Below are positions 22,484-36,200 of a stretch of DNA of 64,000 bases, one piece after another. The translations under genes and the position numbers were made by a program. The stretch's first letter is position 1. Every line of letters starts with the position of its first letter. The notes below the pieces were generated by a model, which saw only the letters and a list, made by a program, of their open reading frames with translations, was not told where the DNA came from and did no database searches. The stretch lies in contig BDSL01000010.1 of NCBI GenBank assembly GCA_003116995.1, forward strand, positions 868,001 to 932,000, written 5' to 3'. This DNA is from Yamagishiella unicocca. Its lineage: Eukaryota; Chlorophyta; Chlorophyceae; Chlamydomonadales; Volvocaceae.

Positions 22484-25400
22484 ATGGCCTTCGCCCTGGC
22501 TCGCCAGGGGGCTCTGGTAGGTACAGCTGCAGGGCCGCTATCTGGGTCGCTAACGCCCGCTACACAACTCTGACATTGCCCTGTTTCATGGATTTTTCGC
22601 AGCGCCCCACATGCGCCCAGCGCGGACCCAGTAAGCGCGACGATGCGGCCGTTACGCGCGACTACCGCGTACCAGGTGTGCCTTCTAACGCATTCTTGGC
22701 GCATTTTGCAGGCGTGCCCTTGTCCAGGCCAAGCCTTCTACGCGCGCCGGCTGTTGCTGCTCGCCCCCGGGTGGGTGACCTGCTGTCGTGGCGCGGTCTT
22801 TGTGGCCACGCTCACATCGGAGTGCTCGGCGCTGCAGGTGCAGACCAACGCGGCCGCTATTACAGTACCAGTCAACGAGCTGACCGATGAGGAGCGTAGC
22901 AAGCTCGCCTATGAGCTGGGCTACAAGTCCATTGGTCGCGAGCTGCCCGACGGCGTCACGCTCACTGAAATCGTTAAGAGCATGCCGCAGGAGGTGCGTG
23001 TCAATTGTCAAGCTAACAGCAACATACGTCTGTATCTCATTGCGCATGTTTGCTTTGAAGGTCTTCGAGCTGGACCACGGCAAGGCTTGGCGCTCGGTAC
23101 TGACGTCCATCTGCGCCATGGCCGCCTCTCTCTACCTCATCAGCATCAGCCCTTGGTACCTGCTGCCTTTCGCCTGGGCTCTGTCCGGCACTGCGTTCAC
23201 TGGCGTGAGTAATTCTTTGCTGGGCGTGTTGTCGTCGCGACGTTTGGACTGACCCTGCCCTACCCTGGCCCGACGCCTGGGCTCGTGCCATCAAAGCTTG
23301 ATGAAGCCTTGTCTTCTCACAACACGGCTTACCTCAGCTGTGCACCTCAGCTGTGCATTAGTGTATAAATAATTCTTTCGTAATTCAGTGGCATTGCTGC
23401 TTCCCCGCGCAGTTCTTCGTGGTCGGCCACGACTGCGGCCACCGCAGCTTCCACAAGAACAACCTGGTGGAGGACATCGTGGGACACCTCATGTTCGCGC
23501 CTCTCATCTTCCCCTTCGAGCCGTGGCGGATCAAGCACAACCACCACCACGCCCACACCAACAAGTAAGCAACAGAGACGTGTACTCTCTGTGCGCGTGG
23601 TGATGTAGCCGCAGACGATTTTGGCAGGGCTGGGTTTCGCTTAGCACGGATCACCACGTTCCCTACCGTAACACGGGACTTCACGTCACCACGGGCCATA
23701 TGCAATTCGCCTTAACGCCGTTCATGCGTGGCGGTATAAGCCCACCTCTCCCTTGTCAGTCGATGTTGGAATCCTCCAACAATGGTGAACCAGTATGCTT
23801 GCACATGCGGTTTGCTGATTATCGGGAGTAGTGGGCGCCGTGCGCCCGTGCCCTGGACTTCGGCCTTCCGCTGCAGCAGCACCAGCTGAACCAGCAGCAG
23901 GAAGCGGCGTCGTGCCGGCGGCTTCAGCGGCCCCTCGGCGACGACGCCTTCGTCTACAGCAGGCCCGCGACCCGTTTGGCACGCCCTGACATCCTGAGAC
24001 CAGCGAGCAGCACGTGGTTGCTGCTATGCTCTGGGGCCATGCCAGAAGCGTTCTGTGCAAACGTCGCACACTTACGAAGGACGCGGGTCCTCCTGGACCT
24101 TGTCCAGGCGGCAGGTCTGCCTCCCAGCCTCCCCCTTGGTCGGCTAGGCTGCTTCCTCATCTCATCCGGGTGGTAACCTGCTGCCTTGCGCCGCTGCCGC
24201 CGCCCCGCAGGCTGGTGGAGGACACCGCGTGGCACCCCGTCACGGAGGCGGACATGGCGAAGTGGGACCCCACCGCCGCCTTCCTGTACAAGATGTTCCT
24301 GGGCACCCCGCTCAAGCTATGGGCCTCCGTGGGTCACTGGGCCGTCTGGCACTTCGACCTGAACAAGTACACCGAGAAGCAGAAGCCGCGCGTCAGTGAG
24401 TGCGGGATGGGATGGAAGAGTTGGCGGGGCGAGGGACGGGATCGAAGGGAGGTGGGTTGGCTTGGAGACCAGCGGTGCGTTGCAGAGCAGTGATGGGCGC
24501 CGAGGATTGAGAGGGTACTGGGGTAGCACAGCCCACGTCTCTGTATGACCTCGTCGTGTGTTGGTTACGTCACGATGGAATTAGGATTGGGACCAGCACT
24601 CGGATGGTTTGGGCTGGGATGTGCGGTCCATGACGGCTGGGAGGCAGCGCAGGGGTGGGGAGAAGCATCTATGCGCTGGATTGTGCACCGATGGGTGCAC
24701 CCGAACATCGTTGTTGTCCAGGAGCTGCACTCACTTCGTATCCCCAACACAGTTCTCCAGCATGCATCCCAGAACGTCTACCCAAACGGGTTTTTCTGGC
24801 GTCCACGGGTCCGAAACACTATGTCCCACGCCTCTCCGGCCCCCCAATCTCTGCATCGATCGTTCGCAGTCATCTCGCTGGCGGTTGTGTACGGCTTCAT
24901 GCTCACCGTCTTCCCCGCGCTCATCTACAACGCGGGCATCTGGGGCTTCGTCAAGTTCTGGCTGATGCCGTGGCTGGGCTACCACTTCTGGATGTCCACC
25001 TTCACCGTGATCCACCACACCGCGCCGCACATCCCCTTCAAGCCGGCTGGCGAGTGGAACGCCGCTAAGGCGCAGCTCAGCGGCACCGTGCACTGCGACT
25101 TCCCAGAGTGGTGAGTGTGGCCAGGGCGGGGCGTTTGAGGTTGCGACTGTTGGCGGCCGTGTTTGGTGAGGTCTCATTGACCACCACCGGCATGAAGCGT
25201 GTGCATGAAGCGTGTGCAATACCGAAACCCAGGTTTTGTTTGGCTTCGGGACCTGTAGCGGGAAGCTGTTTAGCATGTGTAGGACGTGAGGAAAAGATGA
25301 TGGATGAAACGCAAAAGCTAGTGAATGCCTGGAGGGAAACCGGCTCATCGCGGGTTGAGCACCATCAGAGTGTGCAAGATCCATGGGGCGCGGAATCTTA

Positions 25401-26284
25401 TGAGGCTGACACATGATGTCTTGATCTATTTGGGTTCGTGTCTACACCGATGGCGACAGTGGATCAAGAAGTTATGGTGGGCATGGCAGCCCCCCTCTCA
25501 GCTTCGGTCCTCGAGTCCTTGGCTTCGGCGCGCCGGCACTCACAACAGCAGGCAGGCATTCCATACCCATCTCCCACGTCCCTCTCACGGCATCCTGCTG
25601 CTGCCGCGCACCGCCGCAGGGTTGAGTTCCTGACCCACGACATCTCATGGCACGTGCCCCACCACGTCTCGTCCAAGATTCCCTGGTACAACCTGCGCAA
25701 GGCCACGGCATCGCTCCGCGAGAACTGGGGTCAGGTGGGTGGCGGGCTGCCGGGGGCCGCTGGTGGGTTGAGGGCTGCACCTCTTCGCTGCACCGCAAAG
25801 AGGATACGTGGGCGGCAGGAAACGCATTTTTGTTTTCTGGTAGTGGGTGTGTGGAGAGTTCTGGGTGCTGATTTGGAGCTGCGCCATTGGGCGCTGCGCG
25901 ATTCGGCACAGCCCTGAACCTACCGCAGCTCCCCAAGGACTCGTGTAGGCTGCTTCATCGGTTGAGGTCCAGTTCAGCTCAGGACCACAGCACGCGCTTC
26001 CTGGGCATGACCGGTCCTGGTCGCTGATCGCAGCGGACGTGCAGGCTTACGTATCGCCTGTTGCTGCGCTCCCCCTCCCCCCTCGCGCTTGATGCCACGC
26101 CCGCCACGCCTGACGCCTGCAGTACATGACCGAGTGCACGTTCAACTGGCGTGTGGTCAAGAACATCTGCACGGAGTGCCACGTGTACGACGAGAAGATC
26201 AACTACAAGCCCTTCGATTACCAGGAGGAGGAGGCCCTCTTCGCCGTGCAGCGCCGCGTCCTGCCCAACACGGCCTCGTACTAA
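22484..26284 (+). CDS. FAD6: Plastid omega-6 (delta-12) fatty acid desaturase, 439 aa, 10 exons
   Basis: Converts oleoyl (18:1) and 16:1 chains of plastid membrane lipids to 18:2 and 16:2. It acts in the plastid envelope with ferredoxin as donor (family knowledge). Exons 22484-22516, 22603-22675, 22712-22770, 22838-22993, 23061-23204, 23413-23564, 24211-24395, 24870-25110, 25620-25734, 26123-26284 join in phase from ATG to TAA. The first three exons give a basic, Ala/Arg-rich transit peptide ([11 protein letters not shown]..., AVAARPR). The three histidine boxes are [16 protein letters not shown] and [14 protein letters not shown] and [11 protein letters not shown] are typical of FAD6 rather than ER FAD2. 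Length agrees with plant and algal FAD6. TGTAA occurs at 27017 and 27333. Confidence 0.97.
24741..24808 (+). mobile_element. Family-A repeat before a FAD6 acceptor
   Basis: Closely matches 449-530 over about 65 bases (CAGTTCTCCAGCATGCATCC and onward to CCACGGGTC). It lies about 60 bases before the acceptor at 24869. Confidence 0.7.
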
Positions 26285-28886
26285 GCCGGCACCGACACCA
26301 GTAACAAATGGCGCAGGCGGCGCCGCTGCTGTGTGCTGCTGAGACACGGCCGCAGTGGCAAGGCCGTCGCCGTCGTTCTGTTTTGGGGGCGTGCAGCGCG
26401 TCTGACGGCGACCGGTTGTTGACTGGTGGCGGGGCGGTTTCTTGAGCGGTCCCGCCGCGGTCAGGGTTCCTTTCCGGGCCCTGTCATGTCTCGGCCAATG
26501 GTGGCCCAACTGCCTCGCAAGGCGGGCCGCTGACGCTTGGCGTTAGTACATTCCACTTGCTGCAGCGTAGCACGTTTGTTGCAAGGCGCGTCGGTGCGAG
26601 ACTGAAGATCGAATCGGCGCCATTGCTGGACGATGCGTTGCTCCGCATGTGGCGTTTCTCTCTTGGGACGCACCTGCCAGTGCAAGGCAGGGGCGGTGCA
26701 GCTGCAGTTTGGGGTTGCGTTGAAGGGTGTGGGCGGGCAGGGGGGTAGGCCCCGCGGGGACCGTCGGCTTGTTGCCCTCCCGCCGCCCCCTTCGCGGCGT
26801 CCTCTTGCGCGTGGAAGAATTTCATCCTCCGGTGCGCCTGGTCTTTGTTTGGTTGTTTCCATCGCGAGTGTCGTGGTTGATCTGGTCGAGTGTTGCACGT
26901 GCGAGAGAGCTGCTCTGCCAGCGCGAGTTTTAGATGCTCCGGCGGTGTGGAGTTTAGCGATTTAGCGGTAGCTGTGTGGAGCTGGGCGGTGTTGAGGCCT
27001 GCCCGGCGGCGCGGACTGTAAGCGACCGCGATGGTGGTGCTTCGGTGACAGTGCGAATCTTGTGATTGTATTTGGCAGAGGCGGAGAGGGATTGGAGGTG
27101 TGAAGATGAAAGTGTTTCGCGACAATGCACCGTGTATCAGCAACCACTGTATCAGCGCGCTGTGACCCTGGGTCGGTGAGTTCGTTCCCGTGGTCCGGGT
27201 GACCGGATGGACGGCCGGGCGAAAGTTTTCCATCGACCCTTTTGTATTGTTTTCGGAACGCATAATGATAATACGATGTTGAGAGTGGTGAGAACGAGGC
27301 TTTACCCCTCACACATTTTACATTGATTGTTCTGTAATGGAACCCTGACACGACTGAACATCCTCCAGTCCGTATCCGTTGTTTTGCACTGAAAAAGCCG
27401 GGACGCGATGATGAAATGAGAATACCCGCGGTAGTGTGCTAGGTTAGCTGGAGCCTGTCGCTGCTGATCCATGCTGATCCATCCCCGGACACCCTGTCGA
27501 TGACAATAGGATGCTTGCTTGCTTGGCAGATGCTGATGAGAATCCGTCCTAACAGGCTCGAACCGCGGCAAGCCCCTTATGCAAAACCTTTGACAACTGA
27601 CGCCGAGGCAGAGGCAGGACTCGCGCCAAAGCTAAAGGCGACCGGTTCCGGATGTCATAACGGTGAGGGCCTCAATGACAGCTGTTAAACCTTCCTCGCA
27701 CCTCGAAAGGCAGCGCTGTTAAAACTTGGTTGCCTGGTTGCCTCCTTACAATTCGGCTACCGGGTTGCCTCCTGAAAGGCCGCATAGATACGATGGTGTA
27801 CTTCCGATGGGCCTTGTAGGCAATGTGCCTACTGGACGCGATACTCGTCCAAGCGATGCCCGAGGCCTCACGCGAAATCCAGAGCGCTACCTCACCCCCC
27901 CCCCAAGCTACCTCACCCCCCCCAAGCTCCCTCAGTGCGTTCATTATCCAGAAGTTGCGCTAAGGACATAAGCCGGGGACCGGGGGTGCTGCTGCCTCTT
28001 GCAGCTGCAACCAACCATAAGCTGCGTGCCCAGCGGCACAGCACGTAACGCTCGGGGCCCAGCACAGCGAAACCCCCACACCGCCGCACGGGTTTTCCTC
28101 ACAACCCCCACCCCCCAACCGCCGCAGCCACCCCCCCCACCCACGCACCCCGGAACCCCGGCATGCCGGCCCCCAACAAGGCCCGACATACCGTATCTCA
28201 AGACGCGTCCCGCGCTCTTTGCTGCACACACCAACACGTCTCCGCTGTAACACCCTGCAGTGCCTGGCGGTTGGCGGTGTGTCGATGCCGGCAGCGGAAG
28301 AGCGCCAAGCGCACGTGACACCCCCCGGGCCCCCGGAGGCAGCCCCCATCGCCATGTCGTTCCGACGGGTGCCGCTCCAACGGGCACCTCGCTGCACTCC
28401 GTCGTTCACGGCAAGTTGCTCGCTGCGGTAGGCACTCCTCGTGACTGCACCGACTCAACCAGCCGCACCAGGAGGACTCACGGCCGGCAATGCAGCAGCC
28501 TGCAGCCCCGCCTTCGAGGATATGGAGCAGCAAACTGCTGCGCAACCCAAACAGAAGAGCGATGAGCCCGCAGAGCGGGGGAGCTCTCCATGCAAGCCAT
28601 TACTGTCTCCAGCCGCCCAGCCTCCCCCCACCCCACACCCACTCCACACCCATGCGCCCACTTTCCCGTCCTTGTCGCGTAAACGGTTTTTATGCCACCC
28701 CCACCCCCCGCGTTCCAAGTCTATGCGCCAACGAAACTGCTCACGTCGATTAAGCGGCTCTTTTTGCAACCCCCCTAACCAGCCCAACTCCCCGTCTTTT
28801 TTTCCAACCCCCCTAACCCCGATCCTGGTGGCTAACCGGCCGCTCCATCGGCTTCTCTCCCCCACCCCTGACATCGCAGCCAGGGC
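26285..28886. other. Intergenic region between FAD6 and the adenylyltransferase gene (convergent)
   Basis: No supported coding region. It holds the FAD6 3' UTR, C-runs at 27893-27930, a family-E-like copy at 28083-28110 (CACGGGTTTTCCTCACAACC) and a family-B copy at 28670-28715 (GTCGCGTAAACGGTTTTTAT). The ORF at 28441-28890 (+) is low-complexity and carries these repeats, so I do not call it. Confidence 0.55.
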
Positions 28887-31800
28887 CTAGAGGTGCCCTC
28901 GAGCCGCCGCCGCAGCCGCCTCCATAGCCCGTAGCCCTGAGGAGCTAAGCTTGCTAGCCAAGCCCGCCTTGGCATCAGCTTCCAATGCCTGCGTCCCAGA
29001 TGACCCACGGGTCTCTCGCCGCACACCGATGACGGGCACGGTGACGATCGTCAGGGGCCGGAAGCCCCGGGCGACGCGGCCGGCGTTTATGGCGGCGGCT
29101 CCAGGGAGGGTCTCTACCGACACCACCAGCGCCTCCATGTCGGGGTCCAGCTCGGCCAGTGTGGGCGCCTGTTCCGAGGAAAGCAGGTGGTCCTGGTTGA
29201 GCACCTAACCCACGAGGGCGTTTGGACGCGGGGACCAATGAGGCCGAGCAGGGCAGCGCGCCCGTCGGTGCAGCAGCTGCAGCCCCGCCGCCAGTGCTCA
29301 CTCGTCAGCTCCCCTCCTCCTCACCCCTCCTCCGGCCCTTCTCCTTCTCCGCCTTCAGGGCACACCTACATGCGTTCCTGCTACCTTACGTCCGACAGCG
29401 GGTTTACTCTCTAACCCCACCTTTCCAACCATGGGTTTACTCTCGAACGCCACCTTTCCAATCATGGGTTTACTCTCTAACCCCACCTTTCCAATCCCCA
29501 ATTTCCAGCCCACCTTTGGGTCGCTCAGTGCTCCAGACTCCACCTGAAAGGGGGTGGGGAGAGGGGCGGGCAAACCCGGGTTAGCCACTAGGTCTAGGTT
29601 CCCTGGTTTGGAGCTCACCTCCCGGATGCGAATGAGAACCAGCTGGACGAGGGAGCGTCTGGTACGGTAGCATGACGAATGGCTCCGTACGTCGAGCTAA
29701 GCAAACGTATGGTGCCGTACATTAGGAATCTGCGCGGTGCCGTGCGCAGTGTAGGTTGCCACCTGGCGGGGCTCAAGAGGTGCATGCTGCTTGCTGGTCG
29801 GAACGTCGGGAGCAGCTACCCCGAGGAAGCGGACACAGGAGGGCTGAGGACGTCGGAGGGAGGAGTTGGGAGAAAACCGTTGGTCGGCACTCCAGGGATG
29901 AAGTGAAACCGACGAGCGGAAGGTTCCGGAAGCTCGTATGTAGTTGTGCGCTGGATGGCAACTTGGTTGGTTGAGCTAATAACCCCCGACCCAAGGGGGC
30001 ACTAAGACCCCACCGACGCGGTTCTCCGCATGACACGGCGAGGCTGCCCTGTCCTCCCAAACACACACGACAACCCACAAGCCTCCCCCACGCGGCCGAC
30101 CCTCTCACCAGCAGCCCCGGCCGAACCGCCCGCATGTACGACACGGCCTCCTCAGCCCGCTTGTCGTACGGCTGTAGCAGGTCCCTGTGCGACTTCTTGG
30201 CCAGCAGCGCGTCGGCTGCAGCGGCGCGGGACGAGGCGGGTGGGTTGGCGGGGGCGGGACAGCAGCGGTTCAGGTGCAGGGGGTAAGATCGCCGTACACG
30301 GCAGGCCGCACCACCGACCGCATCCCCAGGCGACTTTGCTTTTCCCCTTCCCCTCACAGTCCCCCTATTCCCCATGACCCTCGGCCGCCTAGGCCACCAG
30401 CCCACGCTCCCCGCTCGACGCCCCTGGCCCTCCCCCCTGGCTCCCCATGGAATCGTGCTCGCCCTCCGCAAGCTCGAACTGACAAGCAGGCGTGGATCCT
30501 CTGCGCGATGAAGGCCGCACGTCATGTAGACAAGTCGGATCATATGGGGCCTCTAACTGATGGCACTGATGTATCTCCTGGAACCACTAACCACCAGCCG
30601 CCGTGTGCCGTACACCTTATGATTGGCCAGTGATGGCGCGAGCAACGACCGCTAGCCCAGCAGCAGCTCGACGTACCGCTCCCACGCACCCACCCGCCCC
30701 CACGCACCCTACCGCCCCCACTCACCCTACCGCCCCCACTCACCCTACCGCTCCCACTCACCCTACCGCCCCCACTCACCCTACCGCCCCCACTCACCCT
30801 ACCGCTCCCACTCACCCTACCGCCCCCACGCACCCTACCGCCCCCACTCACCCTACCGCCCCCACGCACCCTACCGCCCCCACTCACCCTACCGCCCCCA
30901 CGCACCCTACCGCCCCCACTCACCCTACCGCCCCCACGCACCCTACCGCCCCCACTCACCCTACCGCTCCCACTCACCCTACCGCCCCCACGCACCCTAC
31001 CGCCCCCACTCACCCTACCGCTCCCACTCACCCTACCGCCCCCACGCACCCTACCGCCCCCACTCACCCTACCGCCCCCACGCACCCTACCGCCCCCACT
31101 CACCCTACCGCCCCCACGCACCCTACCGCCCCCACGCACCCTACCGCCCCCACTCACCCTACCGCCCCCACTCACCCTACCGCTCCCACTCACCCTACCG
31201 CCCCCACGCACCCTACCGCCCCCACGCACCCTACCGCCCCCACTCACCCTACCGCCCCCACGCACCCGTGACGCCCCCACTCACCCGTGACGCCCACGAA
31301 CACAAAGCCCTCCGCCACCAGCGCCGTCGCCCCCAGCAGCAGCTCATGCCCCGCATGCAGCCGGTCGAAGGTGCCGCCCACCGCCACCCGGCCAAAGCGA
31401 AGCGGCATGTCCGGCGGCGCCGGTGCGCCATCCACCTGGGTCACGTAGTGCTGCTGCTGCTGCGGTGGCGACGATGACGGCTTGGCCTGTTGTTGTTGTT
31501 GCTGCTGCTGTTGCTGCTGTTGCTGCCGCTGCTCCTGCTCCAGGGGGGCAGGAAGGGCCGCCGAGGGCCGAGTGAGCGCGTTCGGCGGCGGCTCCGGGGA
31601 GTGCGCATTGGCACATTGGTTCGGCGCGGCGACGGGTGAATCCGCTTGCGGCTGCTGCTTCTGTTGTTGCCGCCGCTGCTCGAGTTGCTTGTGGTGGTTG
31701 CCGCTCAAGGAGCCAGATGGCGCACAAGAGCTGCGCCCATCCCCGCTGTCCCCGCCAACGCGGGCCGTCACCACCCTCCTAACCCATCGCGGCAGGTGGG

Positions 31801-33213
31801 GGGGCCGCACGGTATCCAACAGGTCCACCAACGCCCCCTCGGTGGGGTGTGTGTGCCAGGCGCCGCCGTCGCCGCCGCTGCTACAGCCTGCTTGCACCCG
31901 GCTGCCGCTGGTTTCATCCTCAGCAGTAGCGCCTGCGCGCTGCAGCTGCTGCTGCTGTTCTTGCTGCTGTTCTTGCTGCTGCTGCTGCTGCTGCCGCTGT
32001 GGACTGTCCGTGCTGAAGCCCGGAGATGTCAGCTGCTGCTGGGGCTGCTGCTGTTGGTGCAACTGGTTCTGATCGGTGGCTTCCGGCCCGTTGTGTTGGC
32101 TGAGTCGTCTGTGAGCTGACGGGAGCAAGAGGACCGTCTGGACTGGCAAGGCTGCGATGCGATCTGGAATCGAGGTGGATTCAGGCGGGGCGGGGGGCCG
32201 GAGCGGGGCTGGAGTCAGGCGGGGCGGGCGGATCAGGTGGGCAAAGGCGGGTCCGCGGGTCCGGGCCAGCGGGTCAGAGCGGTCACATGTACCCGCACGG
32301 CCTAGGGTTTCACCGCAATGCTTTGCCTACCCTGGATGCACTCACCCAGGGTCCAGCCAGCTGGCTGCAGCAGCGGGACGCAGCGCAGCCGTGGTTGTGC
32401 GCTCAAGGCAACGGCGTCCAGAAGGCAAGCCAGGGCGTTGATTGCGCCCGCGGTTACGACGGAGACGTCGGTGCTGAAACCGCCAGGGGAGCCTGCTGGG
32501 GTTGTGTGGCGCGAAGACCCGGTTACACGACATAGGAAGCGGGGGGTAGGAGGGGGGGGGGTATGAGAGGAAACCCGTGGGGTTGGCAAAAGGGGGTTGC
32601 AGAAGAGATCCGGGGGGCGGGGGGAGGCAAAAGGGTGGGGTCCGGACGGGCCGAATTGCAAGGCGGCGGCAGCGATCCGGTTACCAAAGGCCCAGCAGCG
32701 GCGGGATTTGCTAGGAGTGCGGTGCCGCACGTAGCAACTCATGCGCTGCTTCGGGTGCGGCGGGGGTGGCGACGTTGTTGCTTGATGAGCTGCCAAGCGG
32801 TGCCCGGGTTGCAGAGCCTGCGCGGCGCTGTTTGTATTCAACGCCGCAGCATGCTGCGCCGTGCTCATCCGCAAACAACCAGGTGTTCCAGGACCGGTTG
32901 CTCCCTAAAAATACGTAACCAACAACCAGCTCAACAAAGGCTTTTATCATATGAATATGCCCTGCTATACAGCTTGTATGTAGTTAAGTCACAAAGCAGT
33001 GAATTAGTTGCACAATGGGCCGAGCATTGCGAGCGAGCGTTGCGTACATGACATGCACCAATCAAGCAGTTGATTACCTGAAAGAGCGATGTAACACGTT
33101 GTAATTTGTGGGGTCTCGAGGACAGACTCCACCAAAAGCGCTGAACTCTCCGTGTCGACGTGCCCAAGCACCGCTAAAACCGACTGACATGACGCGTTAG
33201 CGGTTGCCGCCAT
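28887..33213 (-). CDS. COAD: Phosphopantetheine adenylyltransferase with long N-terminal extension, 531 aa, 7 exons
   Basis: Transfers AMP from ATP to 4'-phosphopantetheine, the fourth step of CoA synthesis. Exons 33213-33078, 32495-32346, 32151-31285, 30215-30109, 29642-29619, 29543-29514, 29168-28887 join in phase from ATG to TAG. The catalytic part starts near residue 350: VAVGGTFDRLHAGHELLL with the nucleotidyltransferase HxGH, KKSHRDLLQPYDKRAEEAV, LDPDMEALVVSVETLPGAA and SKLSSSGLRAMEA, close to the plant enzyme. The roughly 350 residues before it are unusual: a structured-looking first 100 residues and then Gln runs (11-14 in a row). Plant enzymes lack such an extension. The animal fused CoA synthase has an unrelated-looking one, and no dephospho-CoA kinase follows here. 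A 24-nt microexon and a CAGCAG double acceptor at exon 2 are present. The last exon could instead start at 29192. Confidence 0.88.
29397..29513 (-). repeat. 36-bp tandem repeat carrying the exon-6 donor context
   Basis: About three units of 36 bp directly follow the donor after exon 6 (ends 29514). In sense each unit contains GGAAAGGTGGGGTT or a close variant, resembling the real AAAG|GTGGGC junction. Confidence 0.8.
30681..31284 (-). repeat. 18-bp minisatellite with a splice donor in every unit
   Basis: About 33 copies of GGCGGTAGGGTGAGTGGG (sense, minus strand), with GTGAGT changed to GTGCGT in some. The array begins at the true donor G|GTGAGT of exon 3 (31285) and fills most of the intron to exon 4. 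It creates 220-codon spurious ORFs on both strands. Confidence 0.95.
32510..32540 (-). mobile_element. Family-D-like repeat before an acceptor
   Basis: In sense CTATGTCGTGTAACCGGGTC lies about 20 bases before the CAGCAG acceptor of adenylyltransferase exon 2. It matches the 6835-6866 copy in form and orientation. Confidence 0.55.
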
Positions 33214-36200
33214 GGAAATCCTCAAATTCGAAGTCGATATACTACTAGGTGCGGAATGCCGAAGCTCCTTGGCTTGAGTAATGACGGCTGACGTTACGTA
33301 GGGCCGCCGGAGGCGTGAGGCAGAGTGCGTCTGAGCCCGTAGCGTGCGAACCTGTAGAGTGCTGCTAGAGCACTTATTATACATATTGGGGCTGCGCTCG
33401 GCCAGCGGTTTGCTCAGAACGCGCCTAAAGCCGAGGAAGGCATCCCTAAAGGAAACTGAAGCAGAGCAAGCGTTACAATTTTCCTACAGCAGGCAGCAAC
33501 ACGCATCACGTGGACAAATAGTTGGAGAATATCCCTATGTCGTACGCCTTAATATCGACTGAAACGATCCAGATTCCAGGACCTGACGCAAATTACGAAT
33601 ATGTTAGGAGATCACATACACACAAATTCCTTCCTCGACTCAACTTAAGTTATGATGAGCCCGCCGCGTATGCCCTTCGCACGCAGATGTGCCCCAACTC
33701 ATCACTGCCCACCCAAACTCCTGGGCAACGTAGCGGTGTAGCCGCAGCCACTCGCACCCACTTACACCCCAACCCGACAAGGAAGCCAAGTTCCACCAAG
33801 CTCGAGACCACCGCTGAGTGGACCCAAGATGCAAACAGTTATCCACCGCCGCGCTTGGCGAGCAGCGGCACACCATCCACAGCTTCTCTTGGCTCTTTTT
33901 CGTACACCACCATCACACCACACGTGCAGCAACCGGCAGCATGGCCTGCACTCTCGAACGTAGAAGTCCATCTACAGCAGAATTTATGTAAGAGTGCAGC
34001 CACGAGAAAATTGGCCGGTGTAAAGTCTGCGTGTCGGCGGCCCGACCAACATGCTTGGCCCCTTGGATGAATCAACTGCGGTACTGTCGGCCGCAAACTT
34101 ACGAAACGCCTCCTTCCCATTCCATGTCAGGATGCCGCGCCCTTGCGCATGGCGCTCCCTTTCCAGCCCCCCCCCCCCTCCGCGGCACGCACACCACCCA
34201 AAACAGCACGGGCACGGCTCAAAGAGAGCTTGCGCGAGCCTTCTATTGCCAATCAGGTTATTATGAATAGTAGATACGCAAATGGTACACCTCCGCTGTG
34301 CACGCGACCGCAAACCCGATCCAGCAAATCATATCCCCGGAGTGCTTTCGCAGCCCGCATGCGGGAGCCCGCCCACGACAGCGCGGACACCAACCTGCAG
34401 TACGATTGTACGACCGTTCGCGCAATACGACGCAGGCCACCCGTAATGCAGTCCGCGTGCCGCGTTCACTACAGCCATCCGGGAGTCTCATGAAGCAGTC
34501 GACTCCGCACCTGGCCGCCAAACGCCGCCCACAAACGCACCACCACTGCAAAGCTGCTCGCGCCAACCGAGGCGTACGGCGGATGCATCGGTTCACGGCG
34601 CCGCCGCGGGTGCCACTAGTAAAACACATGCTGCGCAATCGGTGGCGGTGGCCGCCGCCGCGTTGCGTGCCCTGCACACAACAAGCCCCCGCAGACAGGG
34701 GCACCGACAGACGACACACGCCTACATACTCGGGAAGATTGGACGCCTACGAAAGGCGCACGTAAACCGACTTCCATGCAAAATCGAAGCACACAAAGGA
34801 CACATGAGCAGCCTCCGTCCCACGTCCTGTTCACAACCACCTTCCAGGATTCACCACCAGCTGCTGTCGGGATCGACGCGGAAACAGCGCAGCTCCCGAA
34901 CGGCTGACAACGATAATCTCACAAAGGCGCAGACGTAAAGCTCCCGACCGCACCCGACAAATCCAACGCACGTAGGGGCGACGGGATATTTACCCTCCGT
35001 TGCTACATCAACCGCCACAGCTCGACGACCATGCAACGGCCGAGCCCCTCCCGCGTCAGTCCTGGTAAAACAACATGATTCCTGTTCGCCATGAAACCCG
35101 GCGCATTGCAACGACGCGGCGCATTGCATCATTGCCGTACAAGCGTTGGCCGGAGCAGGCCCAACACGGCCTCAAGGCGTGCGTGCAGTCGGTGCTGCAG
35201 TGGCGTCCGTCACGTCACCTTGCTAAGTAGCACACTGCACCCACCGCCAGAACGCTAAATGACGGACCCACACCCACCGCTAAAAGGCTAAATAACGGAC
35301 TCACCGGTATGAGGTGGCCGCGACATACCAAGCCGACCGAACACGGACGGACTCCCATAAATGCATCTACAGCGGCGCCAGGTCTTTAGTGACGGTCGAC
35401 GCACATGCGTACGCTGTGCCGCGGCCCGAAAACCATGCCGTACTAGGTACACGTCAGCATGGTGGACGCTGCAGCACGCCACGACCCCAGTCGGAGACGC
35501 TGTCGTGCCGTACGATTGCAACAGCTAGGCCCCCATCGGGTTGGGCCCTGCCGGGTCGCATGCCATTCCTCCTCCACCATCCATACCCCAAAGCCTCCGA
35601 TCCAATGCCAGCCGCTGACCTTGGGCATGCCGCTGCCGTGTTTTCCTCCAACTCTCACCACCTCTACGCGGCGCGCACACCGTCCAATACAACAGCCATA
35701 CCAAGCAGGGATTCAACCGGTCGGCCCAATAAACAGACATCCAGGTCAGCCATTCGAAGTAGGGATGCACCGTCCAATACAACAGCCATACCAAGCAGGG
35801 GACAGCGCGCCTTTTTACTGCGGGCCCGTCGATTGTGGCACGGCAATCTACCTGCATGCACCCACCCGCCAGACCCACGCGCAAAATCCACTCATGGAAA
35901 TGTGTGTTTCGTCAGCCACAACCAAAACCTAGGGTTGCGGCGTTAATGCGCCTCGTGCGCACGTGTCCTCCATGCCATGCACCAACCACCCCACCACCCC
36001 ACACGTTTCCTCGCGCCTCGCGGGTATATTTCGTTCGTCCTTCTGTTCACCCGGGACTTGACGCGCCGCACGTTGTTGCGGCTGCCGGCAATCCGCCCCG
36101 CCGTAAAAGCGTCATGCCATACTACTCGGGAAGCTGAATACACTGACGACGCGCTCAACCTCCGAGAGCACCGACCGTGTGCGTTCATGACTCGGACGGA